Source: Turnera subulata
Taxonomy: Eukaryota > Streptophyta > Magnoliopsida > Malpighiales > Passifloraceae
Length of the DNA: 64,000 nucleotides
Assembly: GCA_028386065.3 (NCBI GenBank)
Contig: JAKUCV010004507.1
Location: 36,031-100,030 of the forward strand
Direction: 5' to 3'
Shown here: positions 21,652 to 33,259 of the stretch, piece by piece
Numbering within the stretch: position 1 is the stretch's first letter
Layout of the letters: each line of letters starts with the position of its first letter
The notes under the pieces: model-generated
Database searches by the model: none
Seen by the model: only the letters and a program-made list of their open reading frames with translations
What the model was told of the DNA's origin: nothing
Position numbers and translations under genes: made by a program

Positions 21652-22311
21652 TGATATAACCAAGAAATTTGTATACTTGAAAATCAACAAGAAGGAAACT
21701 AGGAAATTGAGAAAGATAATTTTTATTGATAGAAAGGGTGTTTAAAGTGAATAGAGAAGGGAGGACTCTCAGCCCCTAGCTTTTTTTACAACGCTCCCTA
21801 CCTTAGGGTTTTAAGGCCTCTCTTAGTGTTTTTATACATTAGTCCTCACGTCCCACTCATCCTAAGGTCACTATTTGCGAAAATCAACAAGAAGGAAACT
21901 AGGAAATTGAGAAAGATAATTTTTATTGATAGAAAGGGTGTTTAAAGTGAATAGAGAAGGGAGGACTCTCAGCCCCTAGCTTTTTTTACAACGCTCCCTA
22001 CCTTAGGGTTTTAAGGCCTCTCTTAGTGTTTTTATACATTAGTCCTCACGTCCCACTCATCCTAAGGTCACTATTTGCGTCCATCTCCCCACATCGTGTG
22101 GCTCTCCTTTATTCCTCTTCAGCAAGACACCTCTTGTACAGCTGTCCTCCATATTTCAGCTACTCAGGAATATTCCACACGGACCCTATTTGCTGACGTT
22201 CCCCTATGACGTTTGGGGTTCCGTGAGATGGACCTTCCCCCTTCCTTCTTCTGCCGGGTCCGGGTCTCCTCATTGCATTGGGCCTTCTCCATGATGGGCC
22301 CGTCCATACCA
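21652..22311 (-). repeat. 3' LTR with an internal 200-bp tandem duplication
   Basis: It starts TGATATAACCAAGAAATTTG and ends GTCCATACCA. The length is 660 bp, against 460 bp for the partner LTR. The whole difference is an exact tandem repeat of 200 bp (21679-21878 and 21879-22078; both begin GAAAATCAACAAGAAGG and end CTATTTGCG). The adjacent 22312-22322 (AGAGCCCCTCA on the plus strand, a purine tract on the element's strand) is the likely polypurine tract. Confidence 0.95.
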
Positions 22312-22642
22312 AGAGCCCCTCAAGTGGAGGGTTAAGGGTTCCGTCTTTTCCGCCTCTTCAAATTTTGAATTTCCCCTTAATCCCTTCACTTGCTGGTCTC
22401 CAAGGTTTCCTTCAAATCCGACGGTTCCACTTTCCCCATCTCTCTGTCGTTTCACTATGTCCTTTTTGGGGTCCACGCCTTCGGTTCCTATTGGCAGTTT
22501 TGGACAGTTCCGGGTAGGTTATTCCTTCTTATCTCTTTCTTTCTTCTCTTTTATACTTATTTTTCTCCTCTTCTTTTTTCCACCTCCCTCTCGTTTTTCT
22601 TTCTTATCTTCTTCACCGTTTCTCTTCCTTTCGTCGTTTACA

Positions 22643-24710
22643 ATGTCCGCCGATGACTTGGCCATCCCTCTTGAGACTTCGATGTTGGCTACCTATGAGG
22701 AGAAGTTCGTCTCTTCCTCTCTTAAGGGATAGTTCTCACTCAGATCTGCCTGCCATGGGGAATCCTTCCGCTCCTATCCTCGCCATAACCAGTTTCTCAT
22801 GTACTGCTTAGTGATTGATTCTAGGGTCACGCTTCTGTTTTTCCCTTTTGTGGTGGATTTTTTCAAGACGGCTGAGGTTGCTCCTATTCAGTTGGCTCCC
22901 CTGTCCTGGTTCTTTTTTGCCGCCTTTGAGTTATGGTGTTTTATACACAAAGTTGCTCCCACCGTCCCTGTCTTCTTTAAGTTCTTTCAACTTAAGAATC
23001 TGAACGAGGAGGGTTCTGAGATCGTTTACTGCTGTCGGCTCAGTGCTCAGGGTCATTTTAGCGACATTTCTAAAGGCAAGAAACCCTTTAAGCAAGGTGT
23101 CGTAAAGGTGATTGTGCACGAGGGGTCTGTTGAGGAAATATTGGGTTTTCCAAACCATGTTCGCCCTTTTGATTCCAGCCGGTCTGTCCCTGGGAAGCTT
23201 TCCGCTTCTGAGGAAGCTTCGTATAGAGTTTTGAAGCGCGACAAAAGGGGCCATAATATTCTCTTCTTTGCTCAGAAGAGGGGCCTGATCCCAGAAGTGG
23301 TCCTGGGTTCTGGAGGTCCCTTTACCTTCTTGTCTGCTTGCTTCTTATTGATTTTTCTTGGCTTAGTTGCTTTTCGTTGCAGATCCCTCTTCTGACGTTT
23401 TTTTTTACGTCTTCAAGCAACTGTCAAAGGTATCCAAACCACCCTGTCCCTTGCTGAGCTTGCAGATCTTGAGTCTACCATGGTGGGAGAAAAGCGAAGC
23501 TGATCCCTAGGGTCCCAAGTCGTATCTCCTTTTCGTGAGAAGGTGCGCAAATAGGAGGACTCGCTTTTGGGGTCTCTTGCTCTCCCAATTGATATTGACG
23601 GCGCTAGTAGTTCAGCTACCCTCCGTGCATTAATTAATCAGGCGGCAGGTGGCCTGTCACCCTCCCTTGCTCCGGGGGCTTCCAAACGTCAAACCCGTAG
23701 TAGCTCCAAGAAAGGGTTCTTTATCCAACCTGCGGACTCGAGCAAAAAGAAGTGCAAGTCCGAGGTCAACCTCCTTCCTTTGGGGAATCATCCCATGGCT
23801 TCCTCTAGCAAGCCCCTCCCCTCTGGTCAAGGTTCGACTCTTCGCTCTAGCGTTCCCTTAATCGTCGAGGACCTGAATGACATGGATTTCCCGGACCTCA
23901 TCCGGGTAGTGGACAGCTATGCTCCCGGAGGGATGCCTGAACATGCCTTGTCCACCTTCTGCCGCCGGGTCTTTGATTCCTGTCCTGACCTTCAGAAGAA
24001 GTATGAGGAGGTTCCTCCTAACCTCTTTGCTTCGCTTATTGCCTCAATTCTCCAGGTAGCCCCCGATCCCTGATTTCTTTCAACGGCTTTGGCCATATTC
24101 TTCCTGGCTTTGAGTGCTTTGTCTTTTGATTATTTGTAGACTGCCTTTAGGGCTCATTCTATCACAGCTCATAGTAAGAAGATGTACCTAGCAAAAATGA
24201 AACTTGAAGAGAAGTATAATCGTTTGGTTACTGTTTCCAAATACGAGAGGGAACGTTGTCGTTTTTTTTAGGAGATGGTCACTGCTGCTGCCGTTGAGAA
24301 TGCCAAAATTGAGAAAGAGCTTGAGGTCCTTCGAGAGACCTTTGCTGCTCAGAAATTGATTCACATGGATCGAATTTCAGACCTCGAAAAGACCCTGAAT
24401 TCCTTTGGTGCTCAAGTGACTGGCTACGTGGAAAGGGTTACTGAGTTTCATTGCCAGCAGGTTCGCGAGAAGTATCTGAATGACGATGGTTCATTCTTGA
24501 CTGCCATAATCATCCATCCTCCTACTATGGTCTCAGTGTACAAGTTTGAGGACTTTTCTGAACAAAGAGGAAGAGGAAGGGACCCTGAGCGATAAACCAG
24601 AGGATGATCCAGTAGACTCCAAGTCCCCAGAGGTACCCGACGCGGCTGAAGTCGACTCTCCTCCATTAGGTGACGGCTTAGAGAAAGGAGACGACAGCCT
24701 CCTGGCTTGA
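22643..24710 (+). pseudogene. antisense ORF (aORF) of the Tat element, gypsy-type 'putative transposon' domain and coiled coil
   Basis: On the strand opposite gag-pol, one frame runs from ATG 22643. It passes a TAG at 22730-22732 and contains LPFV-like hydrophobic blocks: VDFFKTAEVAPIQLAP, WFFFAAFELWCF, FFKFFQLKNLNEEGS. This pattern is familiar from the plant 'putative gypsy type transposon' domain. The open segments 22799-23395, 23567-24073 and 24275-24595 are all in the same frame. They are separated by intron-like gaps with acceptors TTGCAG (about 23383) and TTTGTAG (about 24139) and a CAG|GTAG donor (about 24055). The third part is a coiled-coil-like Glu/Lys helix. A frame change near 24590 leads to an acidic tail ending at 24708-24710. 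The function is unknown. Confidence 0.75.
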
Positions 24711-25610
24711 CTCAGAACTCTAAGGATCCCCTTCGCCGGTATTCAGGACCCTGTCTCTGGTTCCAAAGACCCTGCTGAAAATTAGGCCTTGCTGTTTATT
24801 TTTAATTTCGTCAACCGTCTGTTTATGTAACCTGAACTTTCTATTTTGCCGCCTTGAGACCTTTGCCAATATCCCTCTTGTACGGGTATCTGATACGATC
24901 TTGTTATTCCCTGGGCATCCTTATTGTCTACTTATTGTGTCCATGTGCCCCCTTGTGTTTTCTTAATCTGTAGTGTCTATTCCCTTGGTATGTTTTATGT
25001 TCAACGAAAATTCTGATCTTCTTTCAGCTTTGAGCTCTCCTCAAGCCTTTTCTAGTTGTTTATCGAGGGTTCTCCCCTCTTTACTTTCTTATTTCACAGC
25101 GTTCAAGGCTTTTTCAAAGCCCTATTCTAAGGATTTTGTTAATTTAATGGCCTTTACCCCTCCATGGGTCATTTATGTACTCTTTAGGCGGCCCGGTCGC
25201 CTTTTGGGTACCAATTGGCCTATGAATTCTTGATCCTTTCACGGGATTTCTCGTTTTCTTTTGCCATCTTACAGGCCAGTGAGGGACTTAGAGTTTCTTT
25301 GCGACTCTATTTAGGTCTTTTCTTTGCCACCCCCTGGGCATTTTGTTTACATTCCCTTAGGCAATCTTCTTGCTCTAAAGCGGGCTTTTGTTTTTATGTT
25401 GACTCTCATGATATGCAATGCATGATGTAATACTAATTTGAATGAACTAAATGAACCCTATATGCCTATATGTATTGAGAAAAGCAAACAACCATTCTTG
25501 CACAAAGTTCTTTCAAGGGCACTCAAAGCCTCATTTCATTCATCTCTTTGATTCAAATATTTACATAGGCTTCTCAGATTGTGCCTTTTCATTCAACTCA
25601 AAATAAACTC
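24711..25610. other. non-coding part of the Tat element between aORF and pol
   Basis: T-rich sequence with short open frames only. It is probably untranslated sequence between the convergent ends of aORF and pol. No domain is recognised. Confidence 0.5.
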
Positions 25611-28600
25611 TTAGAAATCTTGCGGTGAGTCTGGCATATGAAACAGCTTCAGGAGATCAGAGTTCCATGCATGAGGTAACATCTTCCCACTCGCCCCCTC
25701 TAGGTGATAGGACCCCGAAGTTATCACTCTTGCAACTTTAAAGGGACCGTCCCATTTTGGATCCAGCTTCCCTTTTCTGGTCTCCCCTGTGGCTTCTACT
25801 TTTATGAGCACAAAATCTCCTACTTTGAAGGTTCTACTTTTTACCCTACTGTTATGGTACCTTTCTGCCTTTATCTTATGGAGTATGGCCTTTTGATGGG
25901 CCTGATCCCTAGTTTCTTCAATGAGGTTTAATTCTTCTCCCATCACCTCATCATTTTCCGCCTGGATGAACTCTTGGGTTCTGGCCGTTTTGAACTTCAT
26001 TTCCACGGGCGTTACTGCCTCAATACCATAAACCATCCTATACAGAGTTTCTCCAGTTGTAGTTCGCTCAGTAACCTTGTAGGCCCACAACACGTCTTCC
26101 ATCACCTCTGGCCAGTTACCCTTTGCTTTCCCAATTTTTTCCTGATTCCATCTAGAATGATTCTGTTTGACACCTTCGTTTGGCCATTAGTTTGTGGATG
26201 GCTGACAGAGGAGAATTTCAGCTTCACCTCGAACTCTTCACAAAATTCCCTAAGCTTATTACTATCAAACTGGGGCCCATTATCCGTTATAATAGCACAA
26301 GGAACTCCAAACCTCCCAAAGATATTCCGTTTGAGGAAAGCGACCACCTTTTCGGCTGTGGTTTTCTCCAGAGCTACCGCCTCTACCCACTTGGTGAAAT
26401 AATCAACAACCACCAGGGCGTACCTTCTTCGACCTTTTGCCACTGGGAAAGGACCCAAGATATCCATTCCCCATTGAGCAAATGGCCAAGGGGAGTCTAT
26501 ATAACTTCTCAATGTCGACAGGCTCCTTGCGACCCTGCCATGAATCTGACATGGGGTACACTTCTTCACAAGTCCTGGGAGTCTGCTATGATTGACGGCC
26601 AGAAATACCTACTCTTGATTACCCTCCTTACCAATGACCGGGCCCCTGCATGCATCCCGCAGATACCCTGATGAATTTCATTCAGCACCTCTTGCCCCTC
26701 AGCCTCTGTCAGGCATCTAAGCAATGGACTTCCAACTCCTCTCCTGTACAGCTGCTTTCCATCCTAAGTATAATTTCCAACCTTCTGAAATAGCATTCTA
26801 GCTTCCTCATGCTCTTCCAGCACCCTCCCTTCTTCGAGGTATTGGATAAATGGATCCCATCCAGGTGCTTTCGCCTTCTATCACCATCAATTGTCCTCTC
26901 TCCTCCATAGAGGGTCTATCAATTTCTTCAATCGGCACCTCCTTTGGCAACTCTGTACCCTCCTGCAAGAGCAATTTCGATAATGTATCAGCTTCTTGAT
27001 TTTGATCCTTGGTACATGCACCAGAGATACCTCCAATCCTTGTTTCCTCATTTTATCCATCAAACCCCTTATCAACAAAGAATATTTCATCAAGTGGGTT
27101 TCCTTTACCCCAAACGTTCCTGTGATTTGAGCCACTACCAATTGCGAGTCGGAGTGTACTTCCAGCCTTCCAGCCCCTATCTCCTTTGCCAACCTCAAAC
27201 CAGCTAGCAATGCCTCATATTTAGCTTGATTGTTTGTGGCTTCAAAATTCAATTTCAAGGCGTACCTTACTGTGTCCCCATAAGGACTTTCGAGGAGGAA
27301 TCCTGCCCCAGCACCTTCCTTGCTACTAGCTCTATCCACATAAAGAATCAACACCCCCTGAATTTACTCCGTTGGCTCTTCTAAGGGAGAAATTCCTTCC
27401 GCCAAGAAATCAGCAAGGGCTTGAGCTTTAATTGCTGTTCTTGGGTAGAATTCGATTTCGTGCTCACTCAACTCCACGCTCCATTTTACCAAGCGCCTTG
27501 CAGCTTCTGGCTTGTGCATTATGCGCCTCAGGGGCTGATCAGTTAATACTATAACTCTGTGAGCCTGAAAATAAGGCTTCATTTTCCTAGCTGACATCAC
27601 AATTGCATACACTAGCTTTTCAATCTTTGGATATCGGGGTTCCGCACCCTACAAGACTTGACTTGCGTAATACACTAGGTACTGCACACTTGACTCCTCT
27701 CTCACCAACACCGAGCTCATGGTTTGTTCTGTGATACCCAAATATAAGTACACGGGTTCTCCTTCCTTTGGGCTTGCCAAGGTTAGAGCTTTGGCCATAT
27801 AATCCTTCATTTCAGCGAACGCTTTTTCACACTCTTCCGTCCACTGAAAGTTCCTCGCCTTCCTCAATACCTCGAAGAAGAGTAGCTCTCTGTCAGCTGC
27901 CTTAGAGATAAAGTGCTTGAGAGCCGTCAATCTTCCCGCCAACCTTTGTACCTCCTTTACTATTCTCGGGGACCTCATTTCGAGCAGCGCCCCTATCTTC
28001 CCAGGGTTCGGCTGGATGCCCTCTTTGCTCACCATATACCCCAAGAATTTTGCTTTTTTAACACAAAAAGAACACTTAGCAGGGTTCAGCTTCATCCCAT
28101 ACCTTCTCAGCACCTCCAAGACCTCTCTCAGATCACTGATATGTTATTCAAAGGTTCTGCTTTTCACCAAGATGTCATCGACATAAGGTTCCATGTTTTT
28201 TCCCAAGAGGGCAAAAAAAAATTTATTGACCAACCGCTGATAGGTTGCTCCAGCATTCTTGAGTCCGAATGGCACGACAACATAGCAGTAAGTTGCCTTA
28301 TCAGTGATGAATGAGGTCTTCTCCTGATCCTCTTCATGCAGAGGAATCTGATGGTATCCTGAATTTGCATCCAGGGAGCTAAGGTACTCGTACCCTGCCA
28401 CTGCATCCACTAGCTGGTCAATGTTGGGGAGGGGATAACAATCCTTTGGGCAGGCCTTATTCAGGTCAGTGAAATCTACACACATGTGCCACTTCTTATT
28501 TGCCTTTTTTACCAACACCACATTAGACAACCACTCCGGATATTGCACCTCCCTTATTGCTCCGGCTGCAATTAATTTTTCTACCTCTTCTTGGATAGCT

Positions 28601-31416
28601 ATTCCTCTTTCCGCAGCAAATTTCCTCTCCTTTTGGATGACAGGCTTCGCTCCCTCTCTCACATTTAGCCTGTGGCACGCTACTTCAGGATCTATCCCAG
28701 GCATATCAGCTACTGACCAAGCAAATTCCCCCCTGTACTCTCTTAATATCTCTTGCAATATTCTGAGTTCATTCTCCTTCATCGAGACACCTCTGTGAGT
28801 AACCTTGCTCGATTCCTCTTCCTTCACTGGAATGGGCATTGTCTCCTCTGGCTCCATGCTACCTTTCCTCTTCTTGTCCTCAAAAGATCCCTCGACCATT
28901 AGGGTTTCAATCCCTTCTGAGGGTTCCTCTTGCTCCCCTGTTCGGCCTACCGGCACTCTCGCTTGATCTAGGGTTGTTCGCCTTCTTGCCATTCGCTGAT
29001 CTCCTTTTATGAGAGCGATACCCCCATGTGTTGGGAAGCGCATGGCTAAATAGTTATGATGCAATGCTGCCCCAAAGTTCGAGAGGAAGGTCCTCCCAAG
29101 AATCATACTGTAGGTGGTGCCTGTTTCGCAGACAATGAAATTCTGCACCTCTGTCCTCCTGGCCGGGTGCTTCCTAAGAGTGAGTAAAAGTTCCACAGTA
29201 CCCTTTACCTCCAACGATTTTTTACCCGCACCGTACAAGGCCACACGAGTCCTCCGAATTCACTCTGACCTAATCCCCAGCTTAGCTACCACCTCAGGTT
29301 CCATGATGTTGTAAGAACTTCCTGTATCCACCAGAACCCTTTTTACTTCGTACCTCTCTACTTCCACCTCTATAACCATGGTGTCTCTATGCGGGAACTC
29401 TGTTCCTTCTGCGTCAGCTTTGGTAAAGGTCACCTCCTGATTTTTCTCCTCAACTCCCAACACATGGAACAGACTCCCTGCTTCAATCTTCCTTTTCCTG
29501 CCCCTCTCCATAGAGCTTCCCTCAATTACATTAATCGTTCCTCGCATGCCACCTTGCGGTCCCTCACTCCTCTTGGGACCCTGTTCTGGCCTCTGAGGTT
29601 GCTTCCGGGCCTCTACGAGGAACTCCTTCAGGTGTCCTTCTCGGATCAGCCTTTCAATTTCATATTTTAAGTTCCTGCAATTTTCAGTTTCATGCCCGTG
29701 TTCTTTATGAAAATTGCAATAGGGAGCTCCGCTATCGGCTCTCATTGGGTTCCTCATCGGCCGAGGCCAACGTGTGTTTCTCCGGTACTCAGTGGTCATC
29801 ACATTCAGAATCTGACCCCTCGGGGCATTCAGTGGTGCGAACTTTATTGGTTCCACACCATCAACTCTCCTTCCTAGACCCTAGCCATCCCTCTCGACAG
29901 GGTCCCTTCGCCTCTTCCCAGGCACCTGATCTCTGGATGGTGCCCCTTTGTCATTCCTTCTTGATACCCGCTGTTCCGCCTGGAGCGACCAGAATTCGTC
30001 ATCTTGCCTAATGAACTTTTCAGCCCTCTTCATCAGCTGGGCCATGTCCTTCGTAGGCTTTCGTGCCAAAGATTTAGAGAAATCATTGACCCTGCTTCCC
30101 CTCTTTAAGGCTTCAATGACGATTCCCATATTGCAGTCTTTGACCTTCATGGTTTCTTTATTGAACCTAGTGATATACGACCTTAGGGTCTCACCCTCCT
30201 CACGCCTTATCTGGTATAGGTATGCGGACTCTCTCTTTGGAGGGGCGCTGGCACCGAACCTGTCCACCAGCTTATTTGAGAGATCTGCAAAAGAAGTCAC
30301 GGATCCTGTCGGGAGGTCGTTGTACCAGTCTTGAGCATTGCCCTTCAAAGACAAGGCTAGCATTCTACTCAAGATGTCATCATTCGTAGTCTGGGCCCCT
30401 ACAGTGATCCTTACATGGGCTATGTGCCTCGCTGGGTCCGTTTCCCCTTCATACGAATCCAAAATTGGCATCTTGAACGTCTTAGGAAGAACCCTCTCTG
30501 TCAGCACCGGGCTCAAAGGAGTCGGGACCCTATCTTCTGAAAAAGAGTATCTTTCCACCCCTATTACGCTAGGAACCCTTCCTGGCCTCCAAAGGCCTCG
30601 CCTTTACGGCTCTACTTCCCTCCTAACTGCTCTTTCAACAGGCTGCCTTTCAAGATCCAACCTTTCTTCATCAGTATCACTCTCCTCGACATCAACTCCC
30701 CTCTTGAGGGTGTACTCAGTACCCTGTCGTATGAGATTGGATCTTTCCCCTCCGAGATCATCCGTTTCGAACTCCACTCGCTTCTTGGGCGTACTCCTGG
30801 TACCCCGTTGTACAAGATCGGTCCTTTCTCTACAAAGGTCGCTCCTTTCAACGCCATCTCCTCTCCTGGGCGTACTCTTGGTACCCCGTTGTGCAAGATC
30901 AGACCTTTCTCCACCAAGGTCGCTCCTTTCAACGCCAGCTCCCCTTCTGGGCGTACTCTTGGTACCCCGTTGTGCAAGATCGGACCTTTCTCCACCAAGG
31001 TCGCTCCTTTTGGGCTCAAGATGGCCCCTTTCTCCGTCAGGGTGGCTCTTCTCTACCTCCAGCCCCCTTTGGGGTGTATTTTGAGTACCTCGTGGTTCGA
31101 GGCCACCTGATCCCTGAGCCTTTCTCGCATCTTTCATGAATCCGGAGGGTTGGTCGTCATCTTCGCTGCTTTCAGCCTCAGATCCGTCGCTAATCGCTGG
31201 CGCTTTTCCCTTCTTCAAGTATTTGAGACTTTCCAAGGCTTCCTACAGCTGTGCTTCAAAGACCTCCAGGTTGAGCCCCCTCGTCGGCCCTTTATCCCCT
31301 ATCCTGGCTGCGCTTCCCCTGCCATGGTCAAGGGCCGAGAAGTCATAGGGCGAATAGTGAGCTAGCAGAGAGTCGCCTCCCTCCTCTTCAAAATAGAGTT
31401 TCCGTTTAGAGTTCAT
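25611..31416 (-). pseudogene. Tat-type gag-pol polyprotein, many nonsense changes
   Basis: From the ATG at 31416 (MNSKRKLYFEEEGG), just after the primer site, one frame is followed to 26887. It is broken by stops at 31243, 30604, 29881, 29260, 28144, 27649 and 27364. Domains in order are: gag with DPARHIAHVR and LKGNAQDWYNDLP (30400-30300); a zinc-knuckle-like C..H....H..C (29710-29670); protease LVDTGSSYNIM (about 29310); RT with HMCVDFTDLNKACPKD and YVDDILVKS (about 28165); RNase H with VLTDQPLRRI (27560); and archaeal-type RNase H with VDRASSKEGAGAG and NNQAKYEALLAGLRLAKE (27340-27180). After further frame damage comes integrase (CTPCQIHGR, GMDILGPFP, ITDNGPQFD) and, after another frameshift near 26110, its C-terminus. 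The third catalytic Glu of integrase is Lys here. Confidence 0.93.
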
Positions 31417-31443
31417 TTCGGCGCGAGCTGGCTTCTCGTCAGA

Positions 31444-31461
31444 TCCCCACAAACGGCGCCA
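31444..31461 (-). other. primer-binding site of the Tat element
   Basis: On the element's strand, TGGCGCCGTTTGTGGGGA starts 2 nt after the 5' LTR. The TGGCGCC start pairs with a tRNA 3' end (GGCGCCA) and is common in plant Ty3/gypsy elements. Confidence 0.85.
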
Positions 31462-31463
31462 CT

Positions 31464-31923
31464 TGATATAACCAAGAAATTTGTATACTTGGGAATCAAC
31501 AAGAAGGAAACTAGGAAATTGAAAAAGATAATTTTTATTGATAGAAAGGGTGTTTACAGTGAATAGAGAAGGGAGGACTCTCAGCCCCTAGCTTTTTTTA
31601 CAATGCTCCCTACCTTAGGGTTTTAAGGCCTCTCTTAGTGTTTTTATACATTAGTCCTCACGTCCCACTCATCCTAAGGTCACTATTCGCGTCCATCTCC
31701 CCACATCGTGTGGTTCTCCTTTATTCCTCTTCAGCAAGGCACCTCTTGTACAGTTGTCCTCCATATTTTAGCTGCTCAAGAATATTCCAAACGGACCCTA
31801 TTTTCTGACGTTCCCCTATGACGTTTGGGGTTCCGTGAGAAGGACCTTCCCCTTTCCTTCTTCTGTCGGGTCCGAGTCTCCTCATTACATTGGGCCTTCT
31901 CCATGATGGGCCTGTCCATACCA
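31464..31923 (-). repeat. 5' LTR of the Tat element (460 bp)
   Basis: It begins TGATATAACCAAGAAATTTG and ends CTGTCCATACCA (plus-strand view). It matches the LTR at 21652 except for about twenty substitutions or small gaps and the missing 200-bp duplication. Confidence 0.95.
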
Positions 31924-32233
31924 AAAGGCACAGGTATGCTGAACCTAATTTGTACTATCATTATCATTAACTGGTTCCTCATCATCATCCGCCGCCGCCA
32001 ATAATAATGGAAGAACAGGTCTAATCAGCCGATTGACTAGATAATTACAACCAGTAGCATAGTTGGGCTTGTTGTGGTGGGAATCATGCAAGTCAGCCAA
32101 GTAATGACGATTATCCAAGATTAAATTGTGTCATGATTTGTTGAGGCACATAAACCTAACAACATATGTGACCGGCAGTCTTCCCAATATATCAAGGCAC
32201 ACCTCATCGGGCACCAATTCAGTCCTCATCGTC
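31924..32233 (-). pseudogene. F-box pseudogene, N-terminal part of the split copy
   Basis: Continues the F-box copy that is cut at 21651. It reads the same start (MRTELVPDEVCLDI), RFMCLNKS, and the Asp-rich RPVLPLLLAAADDDEE region of the intact gene. A TGG to TGA change at 32131-32133 stops it at the Trp that follows NKS. The retrotransposon insertion removes any remaining chance of function. Confidence 0.92.
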
Positions 32234-32743
32234 GTCACCAATACTTGTTTTCTAATTTGAGCCTTGTTTCGTACACACACTAGCTCCTCCTGTAAATATT
32301 GTATTGCAAAGATTAGTTCAGATCACAAAAACAATCATTAATTAATCAATTAAACAAAATTGTAACATAGTTATATTGCTTCCAAAACCCAAACAAACAA
32401 ATTGACAACAAAACAAAACAAAACCGCAAGTAACAGTAGAATCGAATCATATCGCTAAACCGGAGGAAGAGTGGGAACTAATCATCTGCTTAGGGATATC
32501 GGTAAAAGGAAAAGAGACATAAAATCCTCACGTATAAAATCAATTATAAGTGCAATAAGAATCGGGGATGGGGGCGGATTGAATTAACATTGAATTGGCT
32601 AGTATAGTTTCGGTCCAAAAGAAAAGATTGGCTTAGTATAGAAAAATACCTGTTAATTAAGGAGGGTTCGGAGTGATCACGAACAGCAAATTTGTTTGTT
32701 GGAGGTCGAATGTGTAAGATTTGTGGAGACAACAAACACATGT
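32234..32743 (-). repeat. F-box leader and promoter copy
   Basis: Matches the intact gene's leader and intron (7674-8100): acceptor TTTACAGGAGGAG at about 32290, donor AACAG|GTATTTTTC near 32650. It contains about 120 bp absent from the 7.8-kb intron but present in the inverted copy at 12395-12768. It is cut at 32743 by the next LTR element, and the promoter continues at 40286. Confidence 0.85.
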
Positions 32744-33259
32744 TGATATGACCCGAAATATTAGTGAACGTGATAAACCCATCAAGTTCCTAATTTGCAC
32801 TACATGATGGTCCATGTAATCGAACAAAAAAGAAGAGCCCATACTAACCAAGGTGTTCCCCGAGAAACTTCAAGACGATCCCAAGACTCAAGGTTCCTGA
32901 GGAAGCTACACAATGGTCCCAGGACCCGAACCGGAAGCCAACCTGAAGCAGCCTGTATTAGCTTAGAGGACACTCCCCCCAGCTTCCCCGAGGAAGCTCT
33001 AAGGCAACCCAAGGATCCCGAAGGGAACCACGTGGCATCTGACTTCTCAAGCATGACAAGGCAAAGCTTGGTCAATAAGTTGCTCACCCACTCCTTAAAT
33101 CATGGAGCAAATCATGGAAAGCATGGGTCTCCAAAACTTGTCCACTAAGTGAACACTATTGTCTCTTGGCTCTATAAATATGGAGTCCTCATTTATGTAC
33201 AATCTAATGGCAAATTAGAGGGAATAATATAATTTCCATGTTCTCTCTATATTTTTCCA
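32744..33259 (+). repeat. 5' LTR of the non-autonomous element
   Basis: 516 bp, TG...CA, followed a few bases later by the primer-site-like TTGGCGACC. The homologous 3' LTR is at 39769. Confidence 0.92.

Larger units (their letters stand above)
21652..31923 (-). mobile_element. Ty3/gypsy LTR retrotransposon of the Tat lineage (Retand-like), full-length but degenerate
   Basis: A complete 10.27-kb element in minus orientation. The 5' LTR is at 31464-31923, the primer-binding site beside it, gag-pol on the minus strand, an extra ORF on the opposite strand between pol and the 3' LTR, and the 3' LTR at 21652-22311. A perfect 5-bp duplication AAAGG flanks it (21647-21651 and 31924-31928). A second, archaeal-type RNase H after the normal one and an antisense ORF before the 3' LTR are known marks of the Tat lineage. 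The LTRs differ at roughly 20 of 460 positions by eye, so the insertion is moderately old. Confidence 0.93.

Noticed and set aside
30338..31365. Plus-strand open frames over gag
   Set aside because: They are antisense shadows of the repetitive Tat gag N-terminal region (RSDLGGERSDL-like repeats). There is no independent support, unlike the aORF at 22.6-24.7 kb.
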